Part shown: positions 1-6,184 of the stretch, one piece after another
Layout: each line of letters opens with the position of its first letter
Position numbering within the stretch: position 1 is the stretch's first letter
Source of the DNA: CAZLBV01 sp964557845
Lineage (GTDB): Bacteria; Acidobacteriota; Aminicenantia; Aminicenantales; Aminicenantaceae
NCBI GenBank assembly: GCA_964557845.1
Contig: CAZLBV010000153.1
Span: forward strand, 1-8,267
Length of the DNA stretch: 8,267 bases
Reading direction: 5' to 3'
Made by a program: the position numbers and the translations under genes
Notes under the pieces: model-generated
The model's input: the letters and a program-made list of their open reading frames with translations, nothing else
What the model was told of the DNA's origin: nothing
Databases searched by the model: none

Positions 1-1
1 A

Positions 2-24
2 TTGAATAAGAATGATTTATTCAA
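2..24 (-). terminator. Possible terminator hairpin after the SDR-DUF2867 gene
   Basis: Perfect 8-bp inverted repeat, TTGAATAA (2-9) and TTATTCAA (17-24), with a 7-nt loop. It begins 5 bases past the stop codon of the minus-strand SDR gene, where an intrinsic terminator would lie. The stem is AT-rich and weak, and the downstream U-tract (if any) lies outside the window, so termination is only inferred. Confidence 0.3.
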
Positions 25-29
25 ATGAA

Positions 30-1469
30 CTATTTATCTTCACTTATCTTCTCTGCACGTTGTATTATAGCTTTGGCCATAGCCGGAAATATAAGTGAAT
101 GAAAGGGTTTAGTAGAATACCAGTAAATCCGCCCCCATAATCCTTTAGGAAGGAAATATGCCGTCTGGATCAATTGATCATTTTTAAGAGAGAATTCGAG
201 CCATGCCTTACCTGGAACTTTCATCTGATTGGAAAGAAGCAGTCTTTTATTCTCTTTCAGATCAGCGACTTTCCAAAAGTCGAGACTGTCACCGATGCGG
301 AGCGAAAGAGGATCCCTTCGGCCGCGATGAAGCCCGGGGCCTCCAATGAGTTTGTCAATGGCACCTCGGATTCTCCACATCCAGTTATATTTCAACCAGC
401 CTTTTTTCCCTCCCAGGGTAAGTATTGATCGAAAAACTTTATCCCTTGGAACATTAACTATATTTTGGGAAACTTTATCTATATAAACTGCGCTCTCAAT
501 ATTAACTTGATTTATAACATCACACTTCTCCTGAGCGCTGCTGTCACACCATCGGCTTATGACCTGTTTTTTTTCGATATCTTCCAAGGCGTCACTAAAA
601 GATCGTTCATAGGGGATAGGAATCACGTGAGGGAAGTATATTTTAGCGTTGTCATTCTGGAGGATCGTCTCAGATTTTAAGCCTTCTACTAAAGACTTGG
701 CAAGTTTAAATCCAACCGGGGTGATCAATACAAGCCAGTAAGACGAAAGTTTTGGGGAGAAAAAAGGAATGGTTATGATAAGCCTATTTAAACCCATGAT
801 CTTGGCAGCCCTCAACAGCATGTCCTTGAAGCTCATCTCTTCGGAACCGATATCAACGACTAGATTTTTATCGAAAGCAAGATCTTTGGCTAAGTATAAA
901 TATTGCATCACGTTTTGGATGCTTATGGGTTGGGTTTTGGTGCGAACCCATTTAGGGGTGGTCATTAATGGTATCTTTTGTACCAGATTTCGAATAATCT
1001 CAAAACTAGCGCTCCCTGAACCAATTATGATCCCTGCTCTAAACCATATGGTTTGTATCTGATCCGGTTTACTGCTGAGGATCTCACCGGTTTCCAATCT
1101 GCTACTGAGATGTTTACTGGCGGTATCCTTTTCTCCCAGTCCGCCCAGGTAAATAATCCTTCTAACCGTATTCTGGATACAGGCCTCCAAGAAATTTTCT
1201 GCACTTATCCGGTCAAGATCCTCAAAATCCCCCTTAGCCCCCATGGAATGGATCAAATAGTAGGCAGTGTCTACACCTTTTAAGGCTTGGTCAAGGGATT
1301 TTTTATCAAAAGTATCGCCTTCAATGATAGAGACACGATCTGAAATGTATTCCTCAACTTTTTTCTTATTCCGGACAAATAACCTGAGATTCGTTGATTT
1401 GTCTTCTAAAAGAGATTTGATGAGACGTCTTCCTATATATCCGGTTGCACCAGTTAAAAGTATGTTCAT
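30..1469 (-). CDS. Atypical SDR (NAD(P)-binding) protein fused to DUF2867
   Basis: A 479-residue cytoplasmic protein with two parts. Residues 1-300 are an extended or atypical short-chain dehydrogenase/NmrA-like Rossmann domain. The nucleotide-binding loop is TGATGYIG (residues 6-13), followed by YLIHSMG (71-77) and IYLGGLG (106-112). The region around 121-130 reads LSSRLETGEI, where classical SDRs carry the YxxxK catalytic pair, so ordinary dehydrogenase chemistry is not assured. Residues about 325-475 match DUF2867, recognisable from GWLKYNWMWRIRG, the GGPGLHRGRRDPLSLRIGD stretch, and the LPKGLWGRIYWY ending. Length and order resemble E. coli YbjT (from memory). The start is secure because the Rossmann strand begins at residue 2. 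Only a weak A-rich stretch precedes the ATG, with no real Shine-Dalgarno site. The gene is divergent from the photolyase. I recall SDR-DUF2867 genes next to photolyases in light-induced clusters, but the substrate is unknown. Confidence 0.9.
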   Translation of the reverse strand: MNILLTGATGYIGRRLIKSLLEDKSTNLRLFVRNKKKVEEYISDRVSIIEGDTFDKKSLDQALKGVDTAYYLIHSMGAKGDFEDLDRISAENFLEACIQNTVRRIIYLGGLGEKDTASKHLSSRLETGEILSSKPDQIQTIWFRAGIIIGSGSASFEIIRNLVQKIPLMTTPKWVRTKTQPISIQNVMQYLYLAKDLAFDKNLVVDIGSEEMSFKDMLLRAAKIMGLNRLIITIPFFSPKLSSYWLVLITPVGFKLAKSLVEGLKSETILQNDNAKIYFPHVIPIPYERSFSDALEDIEKKQVISRWCDSSAQEKCDVINQVNIESAVYIDKVSQNIVNVPRDKVFRSILTLGGKKGWLKYNWMWRIRGAIDKLIGGPGLHRGRRDPLSLRIGDSLDFWKVADLKENKRLLLSNQMKVPGKAWLEFSLKNDQLIQTAYFLPKGLWGRIYWYSTKPFHSLIFPAMAKAIIQRAEKISEDK

Positions 1470-1580
1470 GTCTTTTTACAAAATTATGCTGAAAAATTCA
1501 GGGTAAATATATAAATACTTATATCATAATCCAGGCTAATAATAAATCTTAAGTAGAACTGGTATTGAGTTCTCTATATA
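1470..1580. promoter_or_regulatory. Divergent intergenic region between SDR-DUF2867 and photolyase
   Basis: This 111-bp AT-rich gap must carry the start signals of both divergent genes. I see two small palindromes. One is ATATAA-ATAC-TTATAT at 1509-1524. The other has arms AGAACT (1555-1560) and AGTTCT (1568-1573) separated by 7 bases, ending 7 bases before the photolyase ATG. On the minus strand TAATTTTG (1479-1486) fits the Bacteroidota -7 element TAnnTTTG, but the upstream element is poor. No convincing sigma70 promoter pair was found for the photolyase. Neither start codon has a good Shine-Dalgarno site, unlike the other four genes. The operator role of the palindromes is inference. Confidence 0.35.
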
Positions 1581-2954
1581 ATGCTGAATAAAATGAAAAA
1601 CAAAAGGATACGGACATTATCAGAAGGGGAAAAAATCAAGGGACCTGTAATCTACTGGATGAGCCGGGATCAGAGAGCCTCGGATAATTGGGCATTGATC
1701 TATGCCCAGGAGCTGGCCTTGAAACAGGGATCGCCTTTAGCCGTAATTTTTTGTCTCGTTCCGGATTTTTTGGGTGCTTCTATCCGTCATTATGGATTTA
1801 TGCTCAAAGGATTAATGGAAACAGAAGGCTGTCTAAAAAAGAAGAATATTTCTTTTAGGCTGCTGAAGGGGCAGCCAAAAGATGAGATTCCAGGTTTTAT
1901 GATCCGAAATAAAATAAGTGTTCTGGTAACCGATTTTGATCCTCTCAGGATCAAGAGAGCATGGAAACAGGATGTGAACGATGCTGTTGATATTCCCGTC
2001 TATGAAGTCGATGCCCATAATATCATTCCTTGCTGGTCGGCTTCTCCCAAGCAGGAATGGGCTGCTTATACTTTCAGACCGAAAGTCAACCGGGTAGTGG
2101 ATGAGTTCCTGGATGAATTCCCTGAGATAAAAAGACATCCTTTTTCTTGGAAAGAAGAAAGCAAAAATATTCAATGGGAGAAAGTAATCAAAGAATTGAA
2201 TGTAGATAGAACTATCGGGGACGTTGATTGGATCAAACCGGGTGAGAGATCTGCCAAAAATATGTTGGATGAATTTTTATCTAACAAAATAAGGGGTTAT
2301 GATATTGATAGAAATGATCCCAATAAAAATGGTCAATCGGATCTATCTCCATATCTCCATTTCGGCCAGATTTCTGCACAGCGTACGGCTCTTGAAGTTA
2401 GAAATGCCAAAGTTGATGAAAAAGAAAAGGACGCTTTTCTCGAAGAACTGATAGTCAGGCGTGAGTTGGCAGATAATTTTTGTTTTTACAACCACAACTA
2501 TGATGATTTTGATGGTTTTCCTGACTGGGCAAAAAAAACACTGAATGATCACCGGAAAGATAAAAGAGAATATTTATATTCGGCAGACGTCTTAGAACAG
2601 GCAGAAACACATGATAAACTCTGGAATGCGGCTCAAATTGAAATGAAAAGGACAGGTAAAATGCATGGTTACATGAGGATGTATTGGGCCAAGAAAATTC
2701 TAGAATGGACCAAAACTCCTGAAGAAGCTTTAAGGACAGCTATCTATCTTAACGATAAATATGAACTGGACGGCAGGGATCCCAACGGTTATGCCGGCAT
2801 TGCTTGGAGTATTGGAGGTATTCATGATCGCCCCTGGTTTGAGCGACCTATTTTTGGAAAGATCCGATATATGAGCATGGGGGGAGCTAAAAAAAAATTT
2901 GATGTACAGCGTTATATTACAAAATACCTTGTTTCGGAAAAACAAAAAAATTAG
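1581..2954 (+). CDS. phr: Class II CPD photolyase (deoxyribodipyrimidine photo-lyase)
   Basis: FAD-dependent, light-driven repair of cyclobutane pyrimidine dimers in DNA; cytoplasmic, 457 residues, normal for class II. The N-terminal alpha/beta domain opens with YWMSRDQRASDNWAL (25-39). The C-terminal helical FAD domain contains LSPYLHFGQIS (255-265), the full first class II signature FLEELIVRRELADNF (286-300), MHGYMRMYWAKKILEW (361-376) and DGRDPNGYAG (397-406). It also carries the second class II signature, starting GIHDRPWFERPIFGK (413-427). That signature normally ends R-[FY]-M-N, but here it reads RYMS, with Ser432 in place of Asn. The ATG at 1581 has no clear Shine-Dalgarno site. Met5 (position 1593) is an alternative start and would remove nothing conserved. 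The gene is divergent from SDR-DUF2867 and convergent with the EEP hydrolase. Several A-runs (for example around 2889-2898) do not break the frame. The antenna chromophore cannot be judged from sequence. Confidence 0.95.
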   Translation: MLNKMKNKRIRTLSEGEKIKGPVIYWMSRDQRASDNWALIYAQELALKQGSPLAVIFCLVPDFLGASIRHYGFMLKGLMETEGCLKKKNISFRLLKGQPKDEIPGFMIRNKISVLVTDFDPLRIKRAWKQDVNDAVDIPVYEVDAHNIIPCWSASPKQEWAAYTFRPKVNRVVDEFLDEFPEIKRHPFSWKEESKNIQWEKVIKELNVDRTIGDVDWIKPGERSAKNMLDEFLSNKIRGYDIDRNDPNKNGQSDLSPYLHFGQISAQRTALEVRNAKVDEKEKDAFLEELIVRRELADNFCFYNHNYDDFDGFPDWAKKTLNDHRKDKREYLYSADVLEQAETHDKLWNAAQIEMKRTGKMHGYMRMYWAKKILEWTKTPEEALRTAIYLNDKYELDGRDPNGYAGIAWSIGGIHDRPWFERPIFGKIRYMSMGGAKKKFDVQRYITKYLVSEKQKN

Positions 2955-2977
2955 ATAAACTTTCCTGCTGAGTGTTT
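2955..2977. other. Very short convergent gap without visible terminator
   Basis: Only 23 bp separate the stop codons of the photolyase (plus) and the EEP hydrolase (minus). I see no stem-loop with a T-tract for either direction, so transcripts may overlap at their 3' ends or terminate inside the neighbouring gene. This is inference from the absence of a signal. Confidence 0.4.
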
Positions 2978-3862
2978 TTATTTAAGCTGGATCTCTGCAT
3001 AGACAGGATAATGATCGGAGGCATACCGGTTGTCCCATTTTTCGGCAATAATACCGTGATATAAAACCTTATTTACAGATCTGACAAAAATAAAATCGAT
3101 GATCATGCCTGGACGTTTGACTTCATCAAAACCAGTAAAGGTCTGAGTGCCTCCATAATGACCATAGAGTGAAATATCCATTGAATTCTGCAATCCGGAT
3201 TTTTTATTTAAACCTGTGATCAGGATTTTATAGGGCTCATCCTGACTGGTGCAGTTGAAATCTCCTGATAAGATCAAGGGGATCTTTTTATCTATTTGAT
3301 CTATCCTTTTTATAAGTAAAACAGCACTGTTTTTTCGTGCTTCCAAGCCCATGTGATCAAAATGAGTATTAAAGAAATAAAAAATAGTTCCGCTTTTTTT
3401 ATCCTTGAACTCGACCCAGGTAACGACCCTGGGACAGGCTGCATCCCAACCTCTGCCCGGTTTATCAGGATGTTCCGATAACCAAAAATTACCGGTTTTT
3501 ATTGCATGGAAGCTGAATTTTTTATAGAAGATGGGAGCGAACTCGCCCTTTTTTTGACCGTCATCCCGACCTACGCCCCTCCAATCATACTCAGGCAGAA
3601 GTGCCTGTAGATCCAGGATCTGGGTATGCAAAGCTTCCTGGATCCCAACAACGTCGGCCTTATGAAAACGGATAGTCTGGGCGACCATTTGTTTCCGATT
3701 CGGCCAAGCATTTTTTCCATCACCTGTATTGTCGAAACGGATATTAAAACTCATAACTTGTATAATGTTGTTAGGGACAGATTTTATATCTGTCGAGCTA
3801 AGTAAAAACAGCGTACAGAGCAGAAATAAAAGTAAAACCTTTGAATTTGATCGTGACCTCAT
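2978..3862 (-). CDS. Exported endonuclease/exonuclease/phosphatase (EEP) family hydrolase
   Basis: A 294-residue metal-dependent phosphoesterase of the EEP (DNase I/exonuclease III-like) fold. The basic N-terminus and hydrophobic run at 9-22 indicate a signal peptide or membrane anchor; Cys16 lacks a lipobox, so a lipoprotein is unlikely. All family motifs are present in order: MSFNIR (37-42, with the metal-site Asn), GIQEA with Glu76, NTHFDH (165-170, His167), GDFNC (200-204, Asp201 and Asn203), IDFIFV (255-260, Asp256) and SDHYPV (282-287, catalytic His284). The subtype resembles exported EEP proteins common in Bacteroidota. Such proteins act on phosphodiesters or phosphomonoesters, and the substrate cannot be read from sequence. 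The ATG is preceded by GAGGA (3871-3875) at 8-nt spacing. The gene lies 50 bp downstream of the S46 peptidase on the same strand and is probably co-transcribed with it. Confidence 0.9.
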   Translation of the reverse strand: MRSRSNSKVLLLFLLCTLFLLSSTDIKSVPNNIIQVMSFNIRFDNTGDGKNAWPNRKQMVAQTIRFHKADVVGIQEALHTQILDLQALLPEYDWRGVGRDDGQKKGEFAPIFYKKFSFHAIKTGNFWLSEHPDKPGRGWDAACPRVVTWVEFKDKKSGTIFYFFNTHFDHMGLEARKNSAVLLIKRIDQIDKKIPLILSGDFNCTSQDEPYKILITGLNKKSGLQNSMDISLYGHYGGTQTFTGFDEVKRPGMIIDFIFVRSVNKVLYHGIIAEKWDNRYASDHYPVYAEIQLK

Positions 3863-3870
3863 ATTATTTT

Positions 3871-3875
3871 TCCTC
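3871..3875 (-). promoter_or_regulatory. Ribosome binding site of the EEP hydrolase
   Basis: GAGGA on the minus strand, 8 nt before the ATG at 3862. It supports that start and allows independent translation within the probable S46-EEP operon. Confidence 0.55.
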
Positions 3876-3888
3876 GATAAATGCCATT

Positions 3889-3911
3889 ATAACAAAAATT
3901 AAATTTGTTAT
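3889..3911 (-). repeat. AT-rich inverted repeat between S46 and EEP genes
   Basis: Perfect 8-bp arms ATAACAAA (3889-3896) and TTTGTTAT (3904-3911) with a 7-nt loop, starting 1 base after the S46 stop codon on the minus strand. With a single G-C pair and no following T-tract it is unlikely to be a strong terminator. It could protect the upstream mRNA 3' end or cause partial attenuation before the EEP gene; both are inference. Confidence 0.35.
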
Positions 3912-3912
3912 T

Positions 3913-6006
3913 TTATTTGTTTTCTATCTCGTCTGCCAGGTAAGAAGCATCATAGAGTTTACGGAGAGCTTCTATCATATAAGCTGTATGCACAGCCACA
4001 GCTCGGTTTAGCGTCTCATCATAAACGAATCGTCCTGCCAGGCTTTCAATATTGCCGTCAAAAATAAGACCAACGATCTCGGCATTTTTATTAATGACCG
4101 GAGAGCCGGAATTTCCTCCAATAATGTCACATGTGCTGACGAAATTAACTGGTGTAGACAGATCAAGATCATTTTTACGCTCCCAGAATTTTTCAGGAAG
4201 TCTGAAATCGCCTATATTGTCAAAACTCAATGAACGATCGAATAAACCGTAAAGAGTAGTTTTATATGGGGCCTTGGTTCCGTTCATGAGATAACCTGTG
4301 ACCGAGCCATATGATAAACGCAGGGTGAAGGTTGCATCCGGGTATTTGGATTTACCGTAGACAGCAAAGCGGGCCTGACCAATCTTTTCTCCTGCAGAAG
4401 TAAGAATGCTTTCTATATTCTCCCTTAACCATTTCTCTGATTTTCTCAGTATGGGATCAATTTTACGGGCCAGGATTATAAATGGGTCATCGCTTGCTAG
4501 AACTGCTTTCTCTCCGCCCTCGATCAAAGATTTTCGGAATTCATGGTCATTCATTCGGCTGTTTGTGATCAGATATTCAGCCATTTCAGATGGGTCTTTA
4601 TCCGACAAAACAGTTTTAATAAATTCATCCTCCGGTCCCAAAACTTCAAGAGACCAGGTCAATGATTTCTGGAGAAGTAATTTTTCCAGATCGGTGTAAA
4701 TAGGAGCAGGGGAGAAAAGATAAAATTTGAGTTCCGGAATTTCCGAATCATGAAAACCCGGCAGCCGTTCTGCATCTGGTTTTTGGATCTCTTCCACATA
4801 TCTAACTATTTGCTGGGCGAAACCAGCCATTTGAGATCCGATCAGCCGGCGGTAGAATGTTTGTTTAGAGGTTTCGGAAAGCAGTTTAACAGCTTCAGCT
4901 GTTTTTTCCCAAGCATCTCCATACTTTTTTTGCCATTCGGGCTGCGATGTGATACTGCTCCTGAAAGCCTCTTCCTCTTTCCTGCGTTTTTCCATAAGAT
5001 CAGGATCGAGCAGCCCTTTATATTCACCAGAAAGGGCTTTTTTTGCGTTCTCTAGGCCGAATATTCTGGTTAGGGCTTTTCTTTCCTGTTCCGTGCCTTT
5101 TTGGGAATAATCACGGAGAGCTCCGATGTATCTCTCAATATAATCGAGTATCATCGGATAATAGACATCCCTTTGAAATTCTAGTTGGGAATAAGTATAT
5201 AATCTGTCGGTTGAACCGGGATTTCCGGAAACAAACACTAGATCGCCCTCTTCGAATCCGTTTGAATTCCACTGGAAATAGTGTTCTGATCTGATCGGTT
5301 TATTGTTTTCGTAAACCCGGAAAAACGCCATATCCAGGTCGTACCTGGGATAGGTAAAATTATCGAAATCACCTCCAAAATAGGCAGCCTGTCGTTCCGG
5401 AGCCATGACCAAGCGAACATCAGTATATTTTTTATAGCAGTAAAGCCAGTATTCTCCCCCTTGATATAAACTAACCACGTTGGAGCGAAGTGCGGTCTTC
5501 TCCATGCTCTCTTTTTCGATTTTTGCGATCATGGCCCTACGGGCTTGTAAGGCTTCAATATCATCCATTCCATCTTGAATGGCTGCGCTGACTTTTTCTG
5601 TAACATTTTCCATAGTTAAAAGAATATTGATCTCTAAATCAGGACACTTTAATTCTTCTTGCAAGGATGCAGCCAGGAAACCGGTAGCGACATAATCTTT
5701 TTCTGCAGTAGAGATTTTCTGTAACTGGCCAACAGCAACATGATGATTGGTCAAAACCAATCCGTTAGGACTGATGAATGATCCGGATCCTCCATCCATG
5801 AAACGCACGCTGGAGAGCCGGACATGATCCAGCCAATCTTGAGATGGAATAAATCCGTAACGTTCCTGCAGAAGCTTTAAGGGTGGATTATCAAAAGTCC
5901 ACATACCTTCATCTGCATTACCGGCTATTTTGGGAAGAAAAACAGGGGTGAATAAAAACATTATAAAAATTGTAATGAGTATCATAAGATGAATTTTTTG
6001 TCTCAT
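3913..6006 (-). CDS. Exported family S46 dipeptidyl peptidase, DPP7-type
   Basis: A 697-residue serine exopeptidase releasing dipeptides from peptide N-termini in the periplasm or cell envelope; length fits DPP7/DPP11. The signal peptide is residues 1-29. The chymotrypsin-like triad is split around a long helical insert: His89 in LTNHHVA, Asp225 in RYDLDMAFF, Ser633 in GGNSGSPV. Amine-anchoring residues known from the S46 structures appear as Asn216, Arg221, probably Asn320, and Asp650. The aromatic position next to Asn216 is Phe217 rather than the Trp I recall. The specificity switch is FDGN (649-652). Gly651 there marks DPP7 (hydrophobic P1), whereas DPP11 (acidic P1) has Arg. The mature start runs MWTFDNPP, as in the family. 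There is no type IX secretion C-terminal domain. The ATG has AAGGAG at 6-nt spacing and a candidate promoter upstream. The EEP gene follows 50 bp downstream. Confidence 0.95.
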   Translation of the reverse strand: MRQKIHLMILITIFIMFLFTPVFLPKIAGNADEGMWTFDNPPLKLLQERYGFIPSQDWLDHVRLSSVRFMDGGSGSFISPNGLVLTNHHVAVGQLQKISTAEKDYVATGFLAASLQEELKCPDLEINILLTMENVTEKVSAAIQDGMDDIEALQARRAMIAKIEKESMEKTALRSNVVSLYQGGEYWLYCYKKYTDVRLVMAPERQAAYFGGDFDNFTYPRYDLDMAFFRVYENNKPIRSEHYFQWNSNGFEEGDLVFVSGNPGSTDRLYTYSQLEFQRDVYYPMILDYIERYIGALRDYSQKGTEQERKALTRIFGLENAKKALSGEYKGLLDPDLMEKRRKEEEAFRSSITSQPEWQKKYGDAWEKTAEAVKLLSETSKQTFYRRLIGSQMAGFAQQIVRYVEEIQKPDAERLPGFHDSEIPELKFYLFSPAPIYTDLEKLLLQKSLTWSLEVLGPEDEFIKTVLSDKDPSEMAEYLITNSRMNDHEFRKSLIEGGEKAVLASDDPFIILARKIDPILRKSEKWLRENIESILTSAGEKIGQARFAVYGKSKYPDATFTLRLSYGSVTGYLMNGTKAPYKTTLYGLFDRSLSFDNIGDFRLPEKFWERKNDLDLSTPVNFVSTCDIIGGNSGSPVINKNAEIVGLIFDGNIESLAGRFVYDETLNRAVAVHTAYMIEALRKLYDASYLADEIENK

Positions 6007-6012
6007 TTTGCA

Positions 6013-6018
6013 CTCCTT
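6013..6018 (-). promoter_or_regulatory. Ribosome binding site of the S46 peptidase
   Basis: AAGGAG on the minus strand, 6 nt before the ATG at 6006. A strong consensus match that fixes this start. Confidence 0.7.
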
Positions 6019-6032
6019 AAAATCGTTTGATC

Positions 6033-6053
6033 ATCCCTTTGTTAAAGAGGGAT
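6033..6053 (-). repeat. Imperfect palindrome in the S46 leader
   Basis: Arms ATCCCTTT (6033-6040) and AAGAGGGAT (6045-6053) face each other around a short loop. As DNA it reads as an 8-bp inverted repeat with one mismatch. In the minus-strand RNA the outer 6 pairs hold. It lies between the candidate promoter and the ribosome binding site, where an operator or leader hairpin would act. Function is not shown. Confidence 0.3.
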
Positions 6054-6072
6054 CAGGAAAAACGTAAAATAA

Positions 6073-6101
6073 ATTATGACATAGAATAATTACCGAGTAA
6101 A
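6073..6101 (-). promoter_or_regulatory. Candidate sigma70-type promoter for the S46-EEP operon
   Basis: On the minus strand, -35 TTTACT (6096-6101), a 17-bp spacer and -10 CATAAT (6073-6078). These match the consensus at 4/6 and 5/6. Transcription would begin near 6066, giving a leader of about 60 nt that includes the palindrome. The region is AT-rich, so chance matches are possible. Confidence 0.35.
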
Positions 6102-6125
6102 TAAAGAACAGAGGCTTTTTATCCA

Positions 6126-6153
6126 TTGATTGATAGATATTTTATGTTAAAAT
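6126..6153 (+). promoter_or_regulatory. Candidate sigma70-type promoter for the 174-residue exported protein
   Basis: -35 TTGATT (6126-6131), a 16-bp spacer and -10 TAAAAT (6148-6153), matching the consensus at 4/6 and 5/6. The start site would be near 6160, about 25 nt before the ATG. It is divergent from the candidate S46 promoter, so one regulator in this gap could control both directions. Confidence 0.35.
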
Positions 6154-6170
6154 AAGGAAAATTTATAAAT

Positions 6171-6176
6171 AAGGAG
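6171..6176 (+). promoter_or_regulatory. Ribosome binding site that decides the start at 6185
   Basis: AAGGAG lies 8 nt before the ATG at 6185 but only 2 nt before the in-frame GTG at 6179. The ATG is therefore the start, and the longer reading from GTG is rejected. Confidence 0.75.
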
Positions 6177-6184
6177 TCGTGATT

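Noticed and set aside
1479..1486. Bacteroidota-type -7 element TAATTTTG before the SDR gene
   Set aside because: The matching upstream TTTG element is not well placed, and no comparable element was seen before the other genes. Not listed as a promoter on its own.
174..1506. Several plus-strand open frames (174-428, 465-680, 769-1062, 1053-1283, 1267-1506)
   Set aside because: They lie opposite the SDR-DUF2867 gene, overlap one another, have no recognisable family or ribosome binding site, and read as shadows of a well-conserved minus-strand protein.
1833..2945. Minus-strand open frames opposite the photolyase (1833-2174, 2343-2552, 2730-2945)
   Set aside because: The plus strand is covered end to end by a class II photolyase with both signatures; these have no independent support.
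2889..2951. Runs of A near the photolyase 3' end as possible programmed frameshift sites
   Set aside because: The protein stays in frame through the C-terminal family motif to its stop at the usual length, so there is nothing to explain by frameshifting.
4052..5420. Open frames within the S46 gene on both strands (for example 4406-4699, 4750-5055, 4842-5027, 5238-5420)
   Set aside because: They overlap a complete S46 peptidase with intact catalytic triad, and their translations resemble no family.
6179..6184. GTG start two codons upstream of the 174-residue protein
   Set aside because: AAGGAG is only 2 nt from this GTG but 8 nt from the ATG at 6185, and the ATG gives a normal signal-peptide start.
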